A stretch of DNA of 64,000 nucleotides from the NCBI RefSeq assembly GCF_017876535.1, contig NZ_JAGIOF010000001.1, positions 1,116,001-1,180,000 on the forward strand, written 5' to 3'. This document shows positions 27,764 to 37,302 of the stretch, piece after piece. Within the stretch, counting starts at the first letter, position 1; each line of letters starts with the position of its first letter. The position numbers were made by a program, and so were the translations under genes. The DNA comes from Paeniglutamicibacter kerguelensis (GTDB taxonomy: Bacteria; Actinomycetota; Actinomycetes; Actinomycetales; Micrococcaceae). Below the pieces are notes generated by a model. The model was not told the DNA's origin, did no database searches, and saw only the letters and a list, made by a program, of their open reading frames with translations.

Positions 27764-27998
27764 GGTTCGGCCTCCTCTGATACCGAGAGTTCCCCAGCGG
27801 CGGTTGGGATCCCGGGGCTTCCCTTTCCCCGAATTGATTGATCCCGCCTCCGCAGTGAGGCTCAGTATGCTATGGCGCCAAACAGGGTGTAAAGGCGCGA
27901 TGGAGCATCTTGACCCTAGTCACAAGGTTTTTACAAGGTTTTCGGAATCTGGGTCGCGTGAGGTCGGGGCCGAAAACGGCAAAAGCCCGGCCCGCAGC

Positions 27999-28019
27999 CC
28001 CCGCCCGCACGAGGCGGGG
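27999..28019 (-). terminator. Weak hairpin downstream of mqo
   Basis: CCCCGCC pairs with GGCGGGG around a seven-base loop, about 70 bases past the mqo stop; on the reverse strand a TTTT follows some 14 bases later. The rest of 27764-28088 (325 bases) holds the promoter of the oxidase operon and nothing else recognisable. Confidence 0.4.
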
Positions 28020-28088
28020 AAGGACATGCGAACCGGACTTGTGCCGGAGTTGTGCGCTCAATGGCCGGAATCCAACCGGCCGTGAAAA

Positions 28089-29570
28089 CTAGGCCAGCTT
28101 CAGGACCTTGTCGGTCTCGGCGCGAACCTCGGCGTAAAGCGACGGGTTCTCGTTCAGCTTCACGCCGTAGGACGGAATGATTTCCTTGAGCTTGGACTCC
28201 CAGCCGGAGAACTGCTTCGGGAAGCAGCGGCCCAGCAGCCCGATCATGATCGGGGTTGCCGTCGAGGCACCCGGGGAAGCGCCGAGCAGGCCGGAGATGG
28301 TGCCATCGGCGGAGGTGATGACCTCGGTGCCGAACTGCAGTGCGCCGCCCTTCTTGGCGTCCTTCTTGATGACCTGGACACGCTGGCCCGCCGTGATCAG
28401 TTCCCACTTCTCGCCGGTGGCCTCCGGGAAGTACTCGCGCAGTGCATCGTCCTTCTTCGCACGCGACTTGAGCACCTCCTTGATCAGGTAGGCGGTCAAT
28501 GACATGTTGTCCTTGCCCACGGCCAGCATCGGGATGATGTTGTGCGGGCGGATGGACAGCGGAAGGTCCCACAACGAGGAGGTCTTCAGGAAGTTCGTGG
28601 AGAAGCCGGCGTACGGGCCGAACATCAGCGAGCGCTTGCCGTTGACGAAGCGGGTGTCGAGGTGCGGAACGCTCATGGGCGGGGCGCCGACCGAAGCCTG
28701 GCCGTAAACCTTGGCATGGTGCTGGTCGATGACGGTTTCGTCGGTGCAGCGCAGGAACTGGCCGGAGACGGGGAAGCCGCCGAAGCCCTTGATTTCCTCG
28801 ATGCCGGCCTTCTGCAGCAGGCCCAGGGCGCCGCCGCCGGCGCCCACGAAGACGAACTTGGCGTTCACGGTGCGCTTGGCCTTGGTGGCGTTGTTCTTGA
28901 CCGTCAGGGTCCAGCCGGCACCGTCGCGCTTGATGCCCTTGACCTTGTGGCCGAAGTTGACCTCGACGCCGGTGGCTGCAAGGTTCTCGGTCATCTGGCG
29001 GGTCAGCGAACCGAAGTCGACGTCGGTGCCGGAGGCGACGCGGGACGCTGCAACGCGCTGCGAGCCGTCGCGGCCGTTGGCAACCAGCGGGGTCCAGGAC
29101 TTGATGGTGTCCAGGTCCTCGGTGTGTTCGATCTCGTTGAACAGCGCATGGGGCTTGAGCGCCTCGTAGCGGGTCTTGAGGTAGTCCGCGTGCTCGTCGC
29201 CGATGACAAAGCTCATGTGCGGCAGCGGGTTGATGAAGGTCGAAGCGTCACCGACCTGCTTGTTCTGTACAAGGTGGGAGTAGAACTGGCGCGTGACCTG
29301 GAACTGCTCGTTGATGCCGATGGCCTTGGCCGGATCAACCGAACCGTCGGCCGCCGCTGCGGTGTAGTTCAGCTCGCACAATGCCGAGTGGCCGGTGCCG
29401 GCGTTGTTCCAGGGCGATGACGACTCGAGGCCTGCCTGATCCAGGTTTTCAAAAAGTCCAATGCTCCACCCCGGCTCCAATTGCTTGATCAGGGTTCCGA
29501 GCGTTGCGCTCATGACACCGGCGCCGATTAGAACGACGTCAAATGATTGACTGGTGGCTTCAGAAGGCAC
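28089..29570 (-). CDS. mqo: Malate:quinone oxidoreductase
   Basis: 493 residues. Oxidises L-malate to oxaloacetate and passes electrons to the quinone pool at the membrane. The FAD-binding Rossmann motif is at the N-terminus ([20 protein letters not shown]), followed by the family blocks [39 protein letters not shown] and [11 protein letters not shown]. Length equals the family norm. The start is GTG with GGAG a few bases upstream. The gene is monocistronic; expression signals were not recognised. Confidence 0.96.
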   Translation of the reverse strand: MPSEATSQSFDVVLIGAGVMSATLGTLIKQLEPGWSIGLFENLDQAGLESSSPWNNAGTGHSALCELNYTAAAADGSVDPAKAIGINEQFQVTRQFYSHLVQNKQVGDASTFINPLPHMSFVIGDEHADYLKTRYEALKPHALFNEIEHTEDLDTIKSWTPLVANGRDGSQRVAASRVASGTDVDFGSLTRQMTENLAATGVEVNFGHKVKGIKRDGAGWTLTVKNNATKAKRTVNAKFVFVGAGGGALGLLQKAGIEEIKGFGGFPVSGQFLRCTDETVIDQHHAKVYGQASVGAPPMSVPHLDTRFVNGKRSLMFGPYAGFSTNFLKTSSLWDLPLSIRPHNIIPMLAVGKDNMSLTAYLIKEVLKSRAKKDDALREYFPEATGEKWELITAGQRVQVIKKDAKKGGALQFGTEVITSADGTISGLLGASPGASTATPIMIGLLGRCFPKQFSGWESKLKEIIPSYGVKLNENPSLYAEVRAETDKVLKLA

Positions 29571-29659
29571 AGGCTATCTCCGTTGAAAGTTCTTCTAGAC
29601 TCCAGCCAAGAATAGCGCGGGGGCTCCGACTCCAAGAAATTGGGGTCTTGACTGCTTAA

Positions 29660-31507
29660 TCACTTGGTGTTCAGTTTCACATCGGAGAAAACTTCGTCTA
29701 GCACCGGGGACGAAGGATAGTTCCTGACCGTGTCGTTGAACGCCAGCCCGGAAATCGGGAAGGCCAGCGGCAATGCCGGCAGGTCCACGGCCAGGGTGCG
29801 CGAAATGTCCTGGTAGGCGTTGACCCGCTCCTCGCCGCCGGGAATCGACCGGGCCAAGAGGATTTGCGCCTGCAAGATGGGCGAGTTGTACCCGAATTGC
29901 TTGTTCGTATCGGAGAAGATCCCCCCAAGGAAATCATCGGGGTCGCGGTACCCGCCGTTGAAGCCCAGCAGGTGCAACCCGGGCGTGGAGCCCGAATGCA
30001 CTCGGCTGACATAGCCGTCGGTCCAGTCCACCGGAATCGGTTCGATGTTGATGCCCGCGGTGGCGAGCTGGCGGGAGATTTCCGCATAGATGAGTTCGGG
30101 CAGCGGCAGATAGGCGCGCGAGATGTTCAGCGGGTACAGGAACGGGACGGGGGAACCGTCGTAGCCCGCCTCCGCCAGCAGCGCCTTGGACCGTTGCAGG
30201 TCTGGCCCGTAGTAGGTGTCGGAGGGCTTGATGCCGAGGGAAGGGGGCAGGAAGCCGCGCGCTTCCTTGGTTCCGGAAATGTAGTAGGCATCGATGATCT
30301 TTTGCCTGTCGATGCTGTGCGCGATCGCTTGGCGGAATTCTGGCTTGGCAAGCCACTTGTTCTTCTGGTTCATGCCCAGGTAGGCCACGGAGAACGGGTC
30401 CCGCTGCACAATCAGTTTGCCCTCGCGGACAAGTTCGCGCAGGCCCGTGACGGTGACCATGTCAAAGCCGTCGATGTCGCCGCGGCGCAATTCGCCAAGA
30501 CGCATTGCCGGGGTGCTTGTTTCGCGGAAAGAAACTAGGGTCGGTGCCTCGGGATTGTTGGCAAAGGCCGTTGCGTCCCAGTAGTCGGCAAAGCGGGCCA
30601 CTTCGACGGTGTTGCCTTTCCACGAGGCAAAGGCGTAAGGGCCGGTGCCCACAGGGTGCGTGGACAGGGCGGAGGGGTGGCCCGGTTCGGCCGGCGCCGC
30701 GGCAAGGGCCGTGGGGGAGGCGATCACCAGCCCGGGCAGTGTCAGGGCCTCGATCAACCCCGTGATGGGGCGGCGCAGCGTCAGGACGACGGTGTGGGTT
30801 CCGGCCGTCTTGATGGAACCGAAGTAGCTGGCGCTTGCCCCGGTGCTGGCTCCGATGAATGGGTTGGACTTCAGCTGTTCGCGCAGGTTTTCAAGGCGTT
30901 GCACCTCGGCTTGGTGTTCGGCCTCCAGTTGTGGATCCACGGTTTCCTGGCCGTCCGGACCCTCGACGGGTTTCGGGGCCGGGATGGAATCGGGCAACTT
31001 GGGCAGCGAGTCGCTGTACCTGAAGACCTGGGTGAAGCCCTGGTCGGAGTCGGCCTTGGCGTCCTTCGGCAGCGCCGCCCAGCGTCGGAAGTTGAGGACC
31101 ACGGCTTCGGCGTTGAAGTCGGTGCCGTCGTGGAATTTCACGTCCCGGCGCAGGATGAAGGTGTACTGCAAACGGTCTGGGCTGGAGATCCAGTCGGTGG
31201 CAAGCAACGGGATGGGTGCGCCCGTTTCGCGGTCGACGCCGATGAGGCCCTCGAAGATTTGCCGGGTGATGCGGAATGTTTCGTTGTCGCCGGAGACCGC
31301 CGGATCCAGCGTCACGGGGTTGGCTGCTGTGCCGAGGCGGAATTTTTGCACGGCCGGGGCGGTATCGCCGGTGGGGGTGGCGGACGGGCCGGGGGTCTTC
31401 TGGGGTATGCAGCCGGTTAGCGCCAGGGCTGCGACGCCGAGTCCTCCGGCCAGGAATGCGCGGCGCGAGGCGGCTGCCGAAACTGGGGATGACGGCGGCG
31501 TGGGCAC
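29660..31507 (-). CDS. Family 5 ABC transporter substrate-binding lipoprotein (peptide-like)
   Basis: 615 residues. The N-terminus SRRAFLAGGLGVAALALTGC combines a twin-Arg signal and a lipobox, so it should be tethered outside the membrane. The SBP_bac_5 fold follows: LDPAVSGDNETFRITRQIFE, RDVKFHDGTDFNAEAVVLNF, and the central RPITGLIEALTLPG region. Ligands of this family are oligopeptides, nickel or other small solutes. No permease or ATPase gene is adjacent, so it must work with an unlinked transporter. The GTG start at 31507 is chosen because GAAGGAGT lies just upstream and it begins a proper signal peptide. Confidence 0.92.
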   Translation of the reverse strand: MPTPPSSPVSAAASRRAFLAGGLGVAALALTGCIPQKTPGPSATPTGDTAPAVQKFRLGTAANPVTLDPAVSGDNETFRITRQIFEGLIGVDRETGAPIPLLATDWISSPDRLQYTFILRRDVKFHDGTDFNAEAVVLNFRRWAALPKDAKADSDQGFTQVFRYSDSLPKLPDSIPAPKPVEGPDGQETVDPQLEAEHQAEVQRLENLREQLKSNPFIGASTGASASYFGSIKTAGTHTVVLTLRRPITGLIEALTLPGLVIASPTALAAAPAEPGHPSALSTHPVGTGPYAFASWKGNTVEVARFADYWDATAFANNPEAPTLVSFRETSTPAMRLGELRRGDIDGFDMVTVTGLRELVREGKLIVQRDPFSVAYLGMNQKNKWLAKPEFRQAIAHSIDRQKIIDAYYISGTKEARGFLPPSLGIKPSDTYYGPDLQRSKALLAEAGYDGSPVPFLYPLNISRAYLPLPELIYAEISRQLATAGINIEPIPVDWTDGYVSRVHSGSTPGLHLLGFNGGYRDPDDFLGGIFSDTNKQFGYNSPILQAQILLARSIPGGEERVNAYQDISRTLAVDLPALPLAFPISGLAFNDTVRNYPSSPVLDEVFSDVKLNTK

Positions 31508-31570
31508 CAAGGACTCCTTCAAGTGTTTTGGGCACCGACATCGTTTCGGTCCCCTGCACGGTACTAACGA

Positions 31571-31602
31571 GCAAGGCCCCCGGAAATATCCGGGGGCCTT
31601 GC
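31571..31602 (-). terminator. Terminator of the tRNA-Leu gene
   Basis: GCAAGGCCCCCGGA pairs perfectly with TCCGGGGGCCTTGC around AATA, 40 bases past the tRNA. Confidence 0.8.
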
Positions 31603-31641
31603 ATGGGTGCCTGAGGGGATGAATTGCCCTTCGGCGATTTG

Positions 31642-31723
31642 TGCGAGCGGGGGGACTTGAACCCCCACGTCCGAAGACACTGGAACCTAAATCCAGCGCG
31701 TCTGCCAATTTCGCCACGCTCGC
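31642..31723 (-). tRNA. tRNA-Leu (anticodon UAG)
   Basis: Cloverleaf of 82 bases on the reverse strand: acceptor GCGAGCG pairs with CGCTCGC, anticodon stem CTGGA/TCCAG encloses TTTAGGT with TAG as anticodon, a long variable arm typical of class II tRNAs is present, and the T arm reads GGGGGTTCAAGTCCCCC. CCA is not encoded. Confidence 0.95.
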
Positions 31724-31811
31724 AAGGCCGCAACCACTCATGTGGTTCAGCATGAATCAGTGTAGCGGATTCCGGCGGCCGTTTTTTCCACTTTTGGGCT
31801 GTGGGCGAAAC

Positions 31812-32309
31812 TTACTTCGGATCGAGTCCCAGATCACGACGGAGTTTGGCAACGTGTCCCGTGGCACGAACGTTGTACTGCGCGAGCTCCACCAGGCCGG
31901 CCTCGTCGATGACGAAGGTCGAGCGGATCAGGCCCTCGTAAATGCGGCCGTAGTTCTTCTTTTCGCCCCAGGCGCCGTAGGCGGCCGCGGCCGCGTGGTC
32001 CTCGTCGGACAGCAGCGGGAAGCTGAGCTCTTCCTTGGCCGCGAACTTGGCAAGCTTTGCCGGTGTGTCGGGGGAGATGCCGACCACCTGGTAGCCGGCA
32101 CCCTGGAGCGATCCAAGCGAATCGCGGAAGTCGCAGGCCTGCTTGGTGCACCCCGGGGTGGATGCGGCCGGGTAGAAGTACAGGATGGTCTTCTTGCCGC
32201 GCAGCGATGCCAGCGCCAGTTCCTCGCCGTTGGCATCGATGAGGGTGAAGTCCGGCGCCGGGTCCCCGGGTACCAGGCGGACTGCTTCGGTCGTGGCGTT
32301 CTCGCTCAT
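31812..32309 (-). CDS. bcp: Thiol peroxidase of the Bcp/PrxQ family
   Basis: 165 residues. Reduces hydrogen peroxide and organic hydroperoxides with thiols. The peroxidatic and resolving cysteines are in YFYPAASTPGCTKQACDF, the PrxQ arrangement of two Cys five residues apart. Further family blocks are GDPAPDFTLIDANGE, VVGISPDTPAKLAKFA and STFVIDEAGLV. The ATG at 32309 has GGGAG upstream. Single gene next to tRNA-Leu. Confidence 0.95.
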   Translation of the reverse strand: MSENATTEAVRLVPGDPAPDFTLIDANGEELALASLRGKKTILYFYPAASTPGCTKQACDFRDSLGSLQGAGYQVVGISPDTPAKLAKFAAKEELSFPLLSDEDHAAAAAYGAWGEKKNYGRIYEGLIRSTFVIDEAGLVELAQYNVRATGHVAKLRRDLGLDPK

Positions 32310-32537
32310 GAGTTTGCTGCTCCCTGTGTTGTTGTTCGGCGCACGGAAGTCGCACCCCGATAAGTGGTTGGTCTTGCCCACGAGCCTATCTCCAATGGGC
32401 GGTGGTCCGCGCGGCCGTGAACGTGCCGGCGCCGCAGGGGGCAAGCGCTCGGCAGACAAGGAAGCGGTGGTTCCCATGGCTTGGGGGTGTCCATGGGAGG
32501 CACCGCGGCATGGTGGGGGGCGATGAAGCGCCGGGGC

Positions 32538-32920
32538 CTAGCTCTGCTTGTACACCCGGCGAACCACGACCAGGCTGCTCAGGGACACTGCGGCGATCGC
32601 CAGCAGGTAGAAGCTTGGCGCCAGCAACGATCCGGTGCCGGCGATGAGCCAGGTGAGGATGAACGGGGCAAAGCCGCCGAAGACCGTCACGGCAATGTTG
32701 TAGCCCAGCGACATTCCGGTGGTTCGGATCTGCGGCGGGAAGATCGCCGCACGCAATGCGGGCAGCGGTGCAAAGTACGCGGTGGCCAGGAAGCCGAAGA
32801 CCAGCTCGATGCCGATCATGGTTCCGATGGTCGAGACGTTGACCAGCAGGATGAACAGCGGCAGGGCCGTGACCAGGGTGCCGACGGCCGCGAAGGTCAT
32901 GATGCGCGCAGCGCCGATGC
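32538..32920 (-). pseudogene. C-terminal remnant of an MHS-family MFS transporter
   Basis: The reverse frame from about 32920 to the stop at 32538 reads IGAARIMTFAAVGTLVTALP, then AAIFPPQIRTTGMSLGYNIA and VFGGFAPFILTWLI. This is the second half of a metabolite:H+ symporter (proline/betaine/alpha-ketoglutarate type) of about 430 residues. Everything before the middle loop is missing; upstream the frame turns unrelated and runs into the perfect inverted repeat at 32981-33026. A deletion therefore removed the 5' two-thirds of the gene. Confidence 0.75.
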
Positions 32921-32980
32921 CCGCGCGGAACTCTTCGCATAGGCCCCATCCCCGGACGGCTTGGCCGATGGTGCCCGCTG

Positions 32981-33026
32981 ACCCTACTATTAGTGATTGA
33001 TAGAACTCAATCACTAATAGTAGGGT
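32981..33026. repeat. Perfect 20-bp inverted repeat
   Basis: ACCCTACTATTAGTGATTGA, six-base spacer TAGAAC, then its exact reverse complement. It is AT-rich in a GC-rich region and lies at the broken end of the MFS remnant. It may be an operator left over from the deleted promoter region or a recombination scar. No T-run favours termination in either direction. Confidence 0.8.
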
Positions 33027-33280
33027 CGTTTTCATGTCCAAGAACAAGCCGGGGGCCTCGTCGGGATTCGCGCTGCCCGAGGCACTGGTTTCCCAACGTG
33101 TCGCCTTTGCGGGATCGGGCGCTTCGGGCACCCATGAGGACCAAAAGGCGCGTGCGCACCGAACCGGATCGACAAACCGCATAGGATCGCGGTCCGCGCG
33201 GGTGCGCGCCGCCATCCGCAACGACGGCTGGTAAGGCTAACCCAGAACAAACGGGACAAACGGGACTGGCCGGAGTTCCG

Positions 33281-34909
33281 TCAATGGATAGCGATCACGA
33301 TGGCGGCTTGCAGGGCCAGTCCGTCAGGCACGCCGAGACCGGTGCAGGCATCCCAACCGGCGGTTGCCCGGTACGTCCCGTTGTTTCCCCGTTTGATGTC
33401 GCGGAACCCGCTTGCCGCGAGGCCGGCCTCCACCCGTGCGTAGATGGCCGGTTGCAGCAATCCGAACCCGTGCCCCTGCTGCTGGGCCAGCCTGGCAAGC
33501 AACGCGGCCCACAAGGGGGAAACGGCGCTGGTGCCGCCAAATACCACGTCCTTGCCGTCGACCCTGACCCTGTAGCCCGTTCGGGGGTCGGCGACTGCCG
33601 CGACATCAGGCACGCCCCGCCCTCCGGGGACGGCGGACGGCTCGGCGCCGGAACTGACGGTGACCTGTTGTTGCCATGGCGGGAGCGGAAATGCGTCGCT
33701 GACCCCGCCGCCGGTGGCGGATTTCGCGGAATGGTTCCACACGGTTTCGGAGCGGACCTTGCCCGTTGCCGGATCGGCCATCAGGCGGGTGCCGCCGCAG
33801 GCCAAGGCGTGCGGGCTGGAGGCCGGGAAGTCTGCATGGTTCTTGCCGTCGGAGGCGGCGTCGGCGCTGCCGTTGTCGCCTGCCGCGGCAGTGGCCGTCG
33901 CCCCGAGCAGCGTGGCGTCAACAAAGGCATTGTCCATCTCCGCGCGTGCTTGGGCCGTCCATTCGTCCTCGTTTTGGCCCCAGCTGATGCTGATCGAGGC
34001 GGGCGTCGGAGTGTCATGGGCGGCCCGGGCGACTGCGTCGACGAACCCGGCGTCGGTGTTGGGTGCGAAATAGACCTTGAGTGCGGCCCGGGGCGCCAGC
34101 GCACCGGCCACCTCGATGTCCAGCATGACCTCGCCGTCGGCCCCCTTCGGATCGGAGCCGGGCGCATTGGCCGCCCCGTCGACACCGATGGCGATCACCG
34201 TGGGACCCTCGATGCCCAGATCCGCGAAGTACACGTCGAGATCGGCCTGGACGAAGCCGCCGCCTAGTTCGATGATGGCAATGACCTGGCCGGTTCCATC
34301 GGTGTCGGCGGGGAACTTGTAGATTCGGGCCAGATCCAAGGGCGTGTAGCTTACGCCGGCGGCGGCTTTGGGTGCGACGTGAAAGTGGGGCCGCGCGGCC
34401 GGCCTGTCATCCAGGCCCAGCACGGCCGTGACCACCCCGTCCAGGGCCGCCGGCACGCTCAACCCGCCCGTGCGCTGGCGGTGCGTGACGGCTTCCCGGT
34501 TGGGTGCCACGCTTGTCACCCGTTCGAGCCGGGTTCCGAAGATCTCGGCCAGCAGCCCCGCGGTTCCGGCGACCCGCAGGCACCGTGTTGCCGGATTGGC
34601 GTCGACGACGACGGCACCGAGCTCGGTGAGGGTCGTGGTGACAAGGTCGATGTCCTTGGCGCTGGCGCCGTGGGACGCCGGCCGGGCCCCCTTCTGCGGT
34701 CCGCCGGGAAGCTTGTCCTCCGGCACTGGGCGGCTGCGGCGCAGGTAGACACTGATTTCCACCTGTTCCTCATCGATCGTGCGGACCCCGGGCCTGGCGG
34801 CCGCGGACCTGTCCGGGGCGGGTCCACGCTCGCTGCCGGGCAGCGGAACGCGGTCCGGGGGATCCCCGGCAGGACTGGCGTGGCTTGAATGGCTGGAATG
34901 GCTGTTCAT
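33281..34909 (-). CDS. Sedolisin (S53 family) peptidase
   Basis: About 542 residues: an N-terminal pro-domain (PVPEDKLPGGPQKGARPASH, LAEIFGTRLERVT) followed by the catalytic domain. The Glu/Asp pair is in ADGEVMLDIEVAGALAP, the oxyanion Asp in TAAAGDNGSAD, and the nucleophile Ser in VVFGGTSAVSPLWAALLA, with the calcium-site region near the C-terminus (GFRDIKRGNNGTY). This is the kumamolisin-type arrangement, acid-active and usually secreted, but no classical signal peptide is seen. Start choice is uncertain: ATG 34909 is used, with TTG 34921 and GTG 34918 as alternatives. It lies 12 bases after the MFS gene, in one operon. Confidence 0.9.
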   Translation of the reverse strand: MNSHSSHSSHASPAGDPPDRVPLPGSERGPAPDRSAAARPGVRTIDEEQVEISVYLRRSRPVPEDKLPGGPQKGARPASHGASAKDIDLVTTTLTELGAVVVDANPATRCLRVAGTAGLLAEIFGTRLERVTSVAPNREAVTHRQRTGGLSVPAALDGVVTAVLGLDDRPAARPHFHVAPKAAAGVSYTPLDLARIYKFPADTDGTGQVIAIIELGGGFVQADLDVYFADLGIEGPTVIAIGVDGAANAPGSDPKGADGEVMLDIEVAGALAPRAALKVYFAPNTDAGFVDAVARAAHDTPTPASISISWGQNEDEWTAQARAEMDNAFVDATLLGATATAAAGDNGSADAASDGKNHADFPASSPHALACGGTRLMADPATGKVRSETVWNHSAKSATGGGVSDAFPLPPWQQQVTVSSGAEPSAVPGGRGVPDVAAVADPRTGYRVRVDGKDVVFGGTSAVSPLWAALLARLAQQQGHGFGLLQPAIYARVEAGLAASGFRDIKRGNNGTYRATAGWDACTGLGVPDGLALQAAIVIAIH

Positions 34910-34921
34910 GGTGTGCACCAA

Positions 34922-36883
34922 TCACGATGGGCGGGGTAGCTGGATGCTGCAACGGTTCGGCGGCCGGAACCATGACGGCTCCGCACGGTGGTGCGACCTT
35001 TTCTTCAAGGCCGCCCGCCGGCATGGGGCGGGGCCGCCCGTGTCCATTTCAGGACCATCCGTTCCACGGGTCAAGGGGTCCGAGGCCTGTGCCGTCGTGT
35101 GGGGCATCGGCGTTGCGGTGTCATCCGCGCCCGAAGCGTCCTCTTCCGGAAGGCCTCCGCCGGAAGTGCCTTCGTCGTAGACGTACTTGCCGCCGCGCAG
35201 TGCCGAGGCCACGGCTGCCACCAGGCTGGCGACGATCGCAAAGCCGAAGGCCACGGTGAGTCCGTCGGCGAACGGGCCCGAGATCAGGGCGGGGAAGAAT
35301 CCCCGGCCGGTGAGGTAGGCGGCGTCGGCGGGTGAAAGGTGCGCCAGGGCGGCGGGCCCCAAGAGCGTCTGCACCGGGTTGTAGCCCAGCAGGGACGCGA
35401 ACAGGACGGACACCGGCGGCAGGCCGGCAACCCTTCCGGCGTCCACGGCGCCGACACCGTGGGTGACGAGCCCCTCGGTCAGCGTGGACGGGAGGGAGCG
35501 GGCCAGTCCCGTGATCATGAGGGAAAAGAAGATGCCGATGAACAGGACCATGGCGGAGTTCTGGAAAGTCGTGCTCATGCCCCCGCCCACGCCGCGGCGG
35601 TTGGGCGGCAGGCTGTTCATGATGCCGGCGCGGTTCGGCGCGGCGAACAGACCCATGCCGATACCGTTGGCCAGCAGGGCCAGCACAAAGCTCCAGTACT
35701 CGAATTCCACCGGCAGCAGGAGCAGCCACCAGAAGCTCAGGGCCGCGACAACCATGCCGCCGGTGGCCAGCAGCCTGGCCCCGCGCCGGTCGGAGATCGC
35801 ACCGGAGACCGGCCCCGCCACCAGGAAGCCAGCAGTCAGCGGCAGCATGTAGATGCCGGCCCACAAGGGCGTCTCGGCAAAGCCGTAGCCGTGCCGGGGG
35901 AGCCAGATGCCCTGCAGCCAGATGATCAGGATGAACATCAGCCCGCCCCGGCCGATGCCGGAGAGCAGGCTGGCCAGGTTTCCGGCCGTGAACGCGCGGA
36001 TGCGGAACAGGGAGATCTCGAACATCAGCTCGGCAACCCGGTTTTCCACGATGATGAAGATGCCCAGCACGATCACGCCGCCGACCAGCGCCGTCAGCAC
36101 CCAGGGGTCGGTCCACCCCATGGTGTGGACGCCATATGGCTGGATGCCGTAGGTGATGCCGACCAAGACCGCGATCAGTCCCGCCGCAAACGTGATGTTT
36201 CCCCACCAGTCGAGCTTCGCCGGCTGCCGGATGCCGTTGTCATGCAGCCTCAGGTAGGCCCAGATCGTGCCGAAAAGCCCCACGGGCACCGAGACCAGGA
36301 ACACGAGCCGCCAATCGACCGGGCCCAGCAGCCCGCCGATGATCAGTCCCAGGAACGATCCGGCGATGCCGGCCACTTGGTTCAGTCCAAGGGCCAGGCC
36401 CCGCTGGTCGACGTCGAACGCGTCGGTGATGATGGCATTGGAATTGGCCATCAGCAGGGCACCGCCCACTCCCTGGAGGACTCGCATGATGATCATCCAG
36501 TACACGGCCGGGACGCCCTGCATCCACGTCACCGCAAGCAGGATTGAAAACAGCGTGAAAATGGCAAAGCCGGCGTTGTACATCTTCACCCGGCCGTATA
36601 TGTCGCCCAGCCGGCCAAAGCTGACCACCAGCACGGCCGTGACAACCATGTAGCCCATGATCAGCCACAGCAACAGGCTGGTGTTTCGCGGGGCCAAGGG
36701 ATTGATGCCCACGCCGCGGAAGATGTCGGGCAGGGCGATCAGCAGGATCGATGCGTTGATCGTGGCCATGAGCATGCCCAGGGTGGTGTTTGACAGAACG
36801 ATCCACTTGTAGCGGGGATTGGCCAGGTCGCGGGACCGCCGGATTGCCACGTTGCCGCCAAGCTGGAACTTTTCCTGAAGCAT
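34922..36883 (-). CDS. MFS transporter of the DHA2 family (14 TM)
   Basis: 653 residues with about 14 helices. Motif A appears in VVSFGRLGDIYGRVKMYNAG, and motif C-like GLNQVAGIAGSFLGLIIGGL in helix 5 marks an exporter. The last 100 residues are a cytoplasmic tail rich in Gly, Asp and Arg without known domain (DEGTSGGGLPEEDASGAD). I use the ATG at 36883 because GGAGGGG is positioned correctly; earlier in-frame starts exist to 36937. It is cotranscribed with the sedolisin gene, an unusual partner for a drug exporter. Confidence 0.88.
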   Translation of the reverse strand: MLQEKFQLGGNVAIRRSRDLANPRYKWIVLSNTTLGMLMATINASILLIALPDIFRGVGINPLAPRNTSLLLWLIMGYMVVTAVLVVSFGRLGDIYGRVKMYNAGFAIFTLFSILLAVTWMQGVPAVYWMIIMRVLQGVGGALLMANSNAIITDAFDVDQRGLALGLNQVAGIAGSFLGLIIGGLLGPVDWRLVFLVSVPVGLFGTIWAYLRLHDNGIRQPAKLDWWGNITFAAGLIAVLVGITYGIQPYGVHTMGWTDPWVLTALVGGVIVLGIFIIVENRVAELMFEISLFRIRAFTAGNLASLLSGIGRGGLMFILIIWLQGIWLPRHGYGFAETPLWAGIYMLPLTAGFLVAGPVSGAISDRRGARLLATGGMVVAALSFWWLLLLPVEFEYWSFVLALLANGIGMGLFAAPNRAGIMNSLPPNRRGVGGGMSTTFQNSAMVLFIGIFFSLMITGLARSLPSTLTEGLVTHGVGAVDAGRVAGLPPVSVLFASLLGYNPVQTLLGPAALAHLSPADAAYLTGRGFFPALISGPFADGLTVAFGFAIVASLVAAVASALRGGKYVYDEGTSGGGLPEEDASGADDTATPMPHTTAQASDPLTRGTDGPEMDTGGPAPCRRAALKKRSHHRAEPSWFRPPNRCSIQLPRPS

Positions 36884-37187
36884 TTTTGTCAGCCCCTCCA
36901 TGGACCACGGGGCAGGGGAATTGTTTACCTCTGTCAACTATCCATGTTAGTCCCGTGGCTGCGTCGGGAACCTGAGCATTTGCCCCGAGTGACTATCAGG
37001 GACTGTCCAGCAATCCGCAGACATCGTCGGCAATGAACTTTGGGGACGACGTGCGGTTTGGGACCGGGAGCGACAGCTCCTTGCGCGCTTCAAGCGGGCG
37101 AAGCTTGGATCGAATTCCCTACCGGCAGAGGCCCGGATCCCGTCCTCCGAAGATGAAGTGTCGGAATGCGGGCTCCGGGGGAAAACG
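36884..37187. other. Intergenic region upstream of the MFS-sedolisin operon
   Basis: About 300 bases. On the reverse strand a TTGACA lies near 36937 and could be the -35 of the operon promoter. No RNA gene or further repeat seen. Confidence 0.35.
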
Positions 37188-37221
37188 AAAGGCTCGATCT
37201 GTCTAAACAGATCGAGCCTTT
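37188..37221 (-). terminator. Terminator of the first tRNA-Lys gene
   Basis: AAAGGCTCGATCTGT pairs perfectly with ACAGATCGAGCCTTT around CTAA, and a CGTTTTC follows on the reverse strand. It lies 8 bases past the tRNA. Confidence 0.85.
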
Positions 37222-37229
37222 CTTACCGT

Positions 37230-37302
<73 letters not shown>

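Noticed and set aside
33034..33234. Forward 66-codon ORF beginning MSKNKPGASS next to the inverted repeat
   Set aside because: Attractive position, but no ribosome site and a low-complexity translation.
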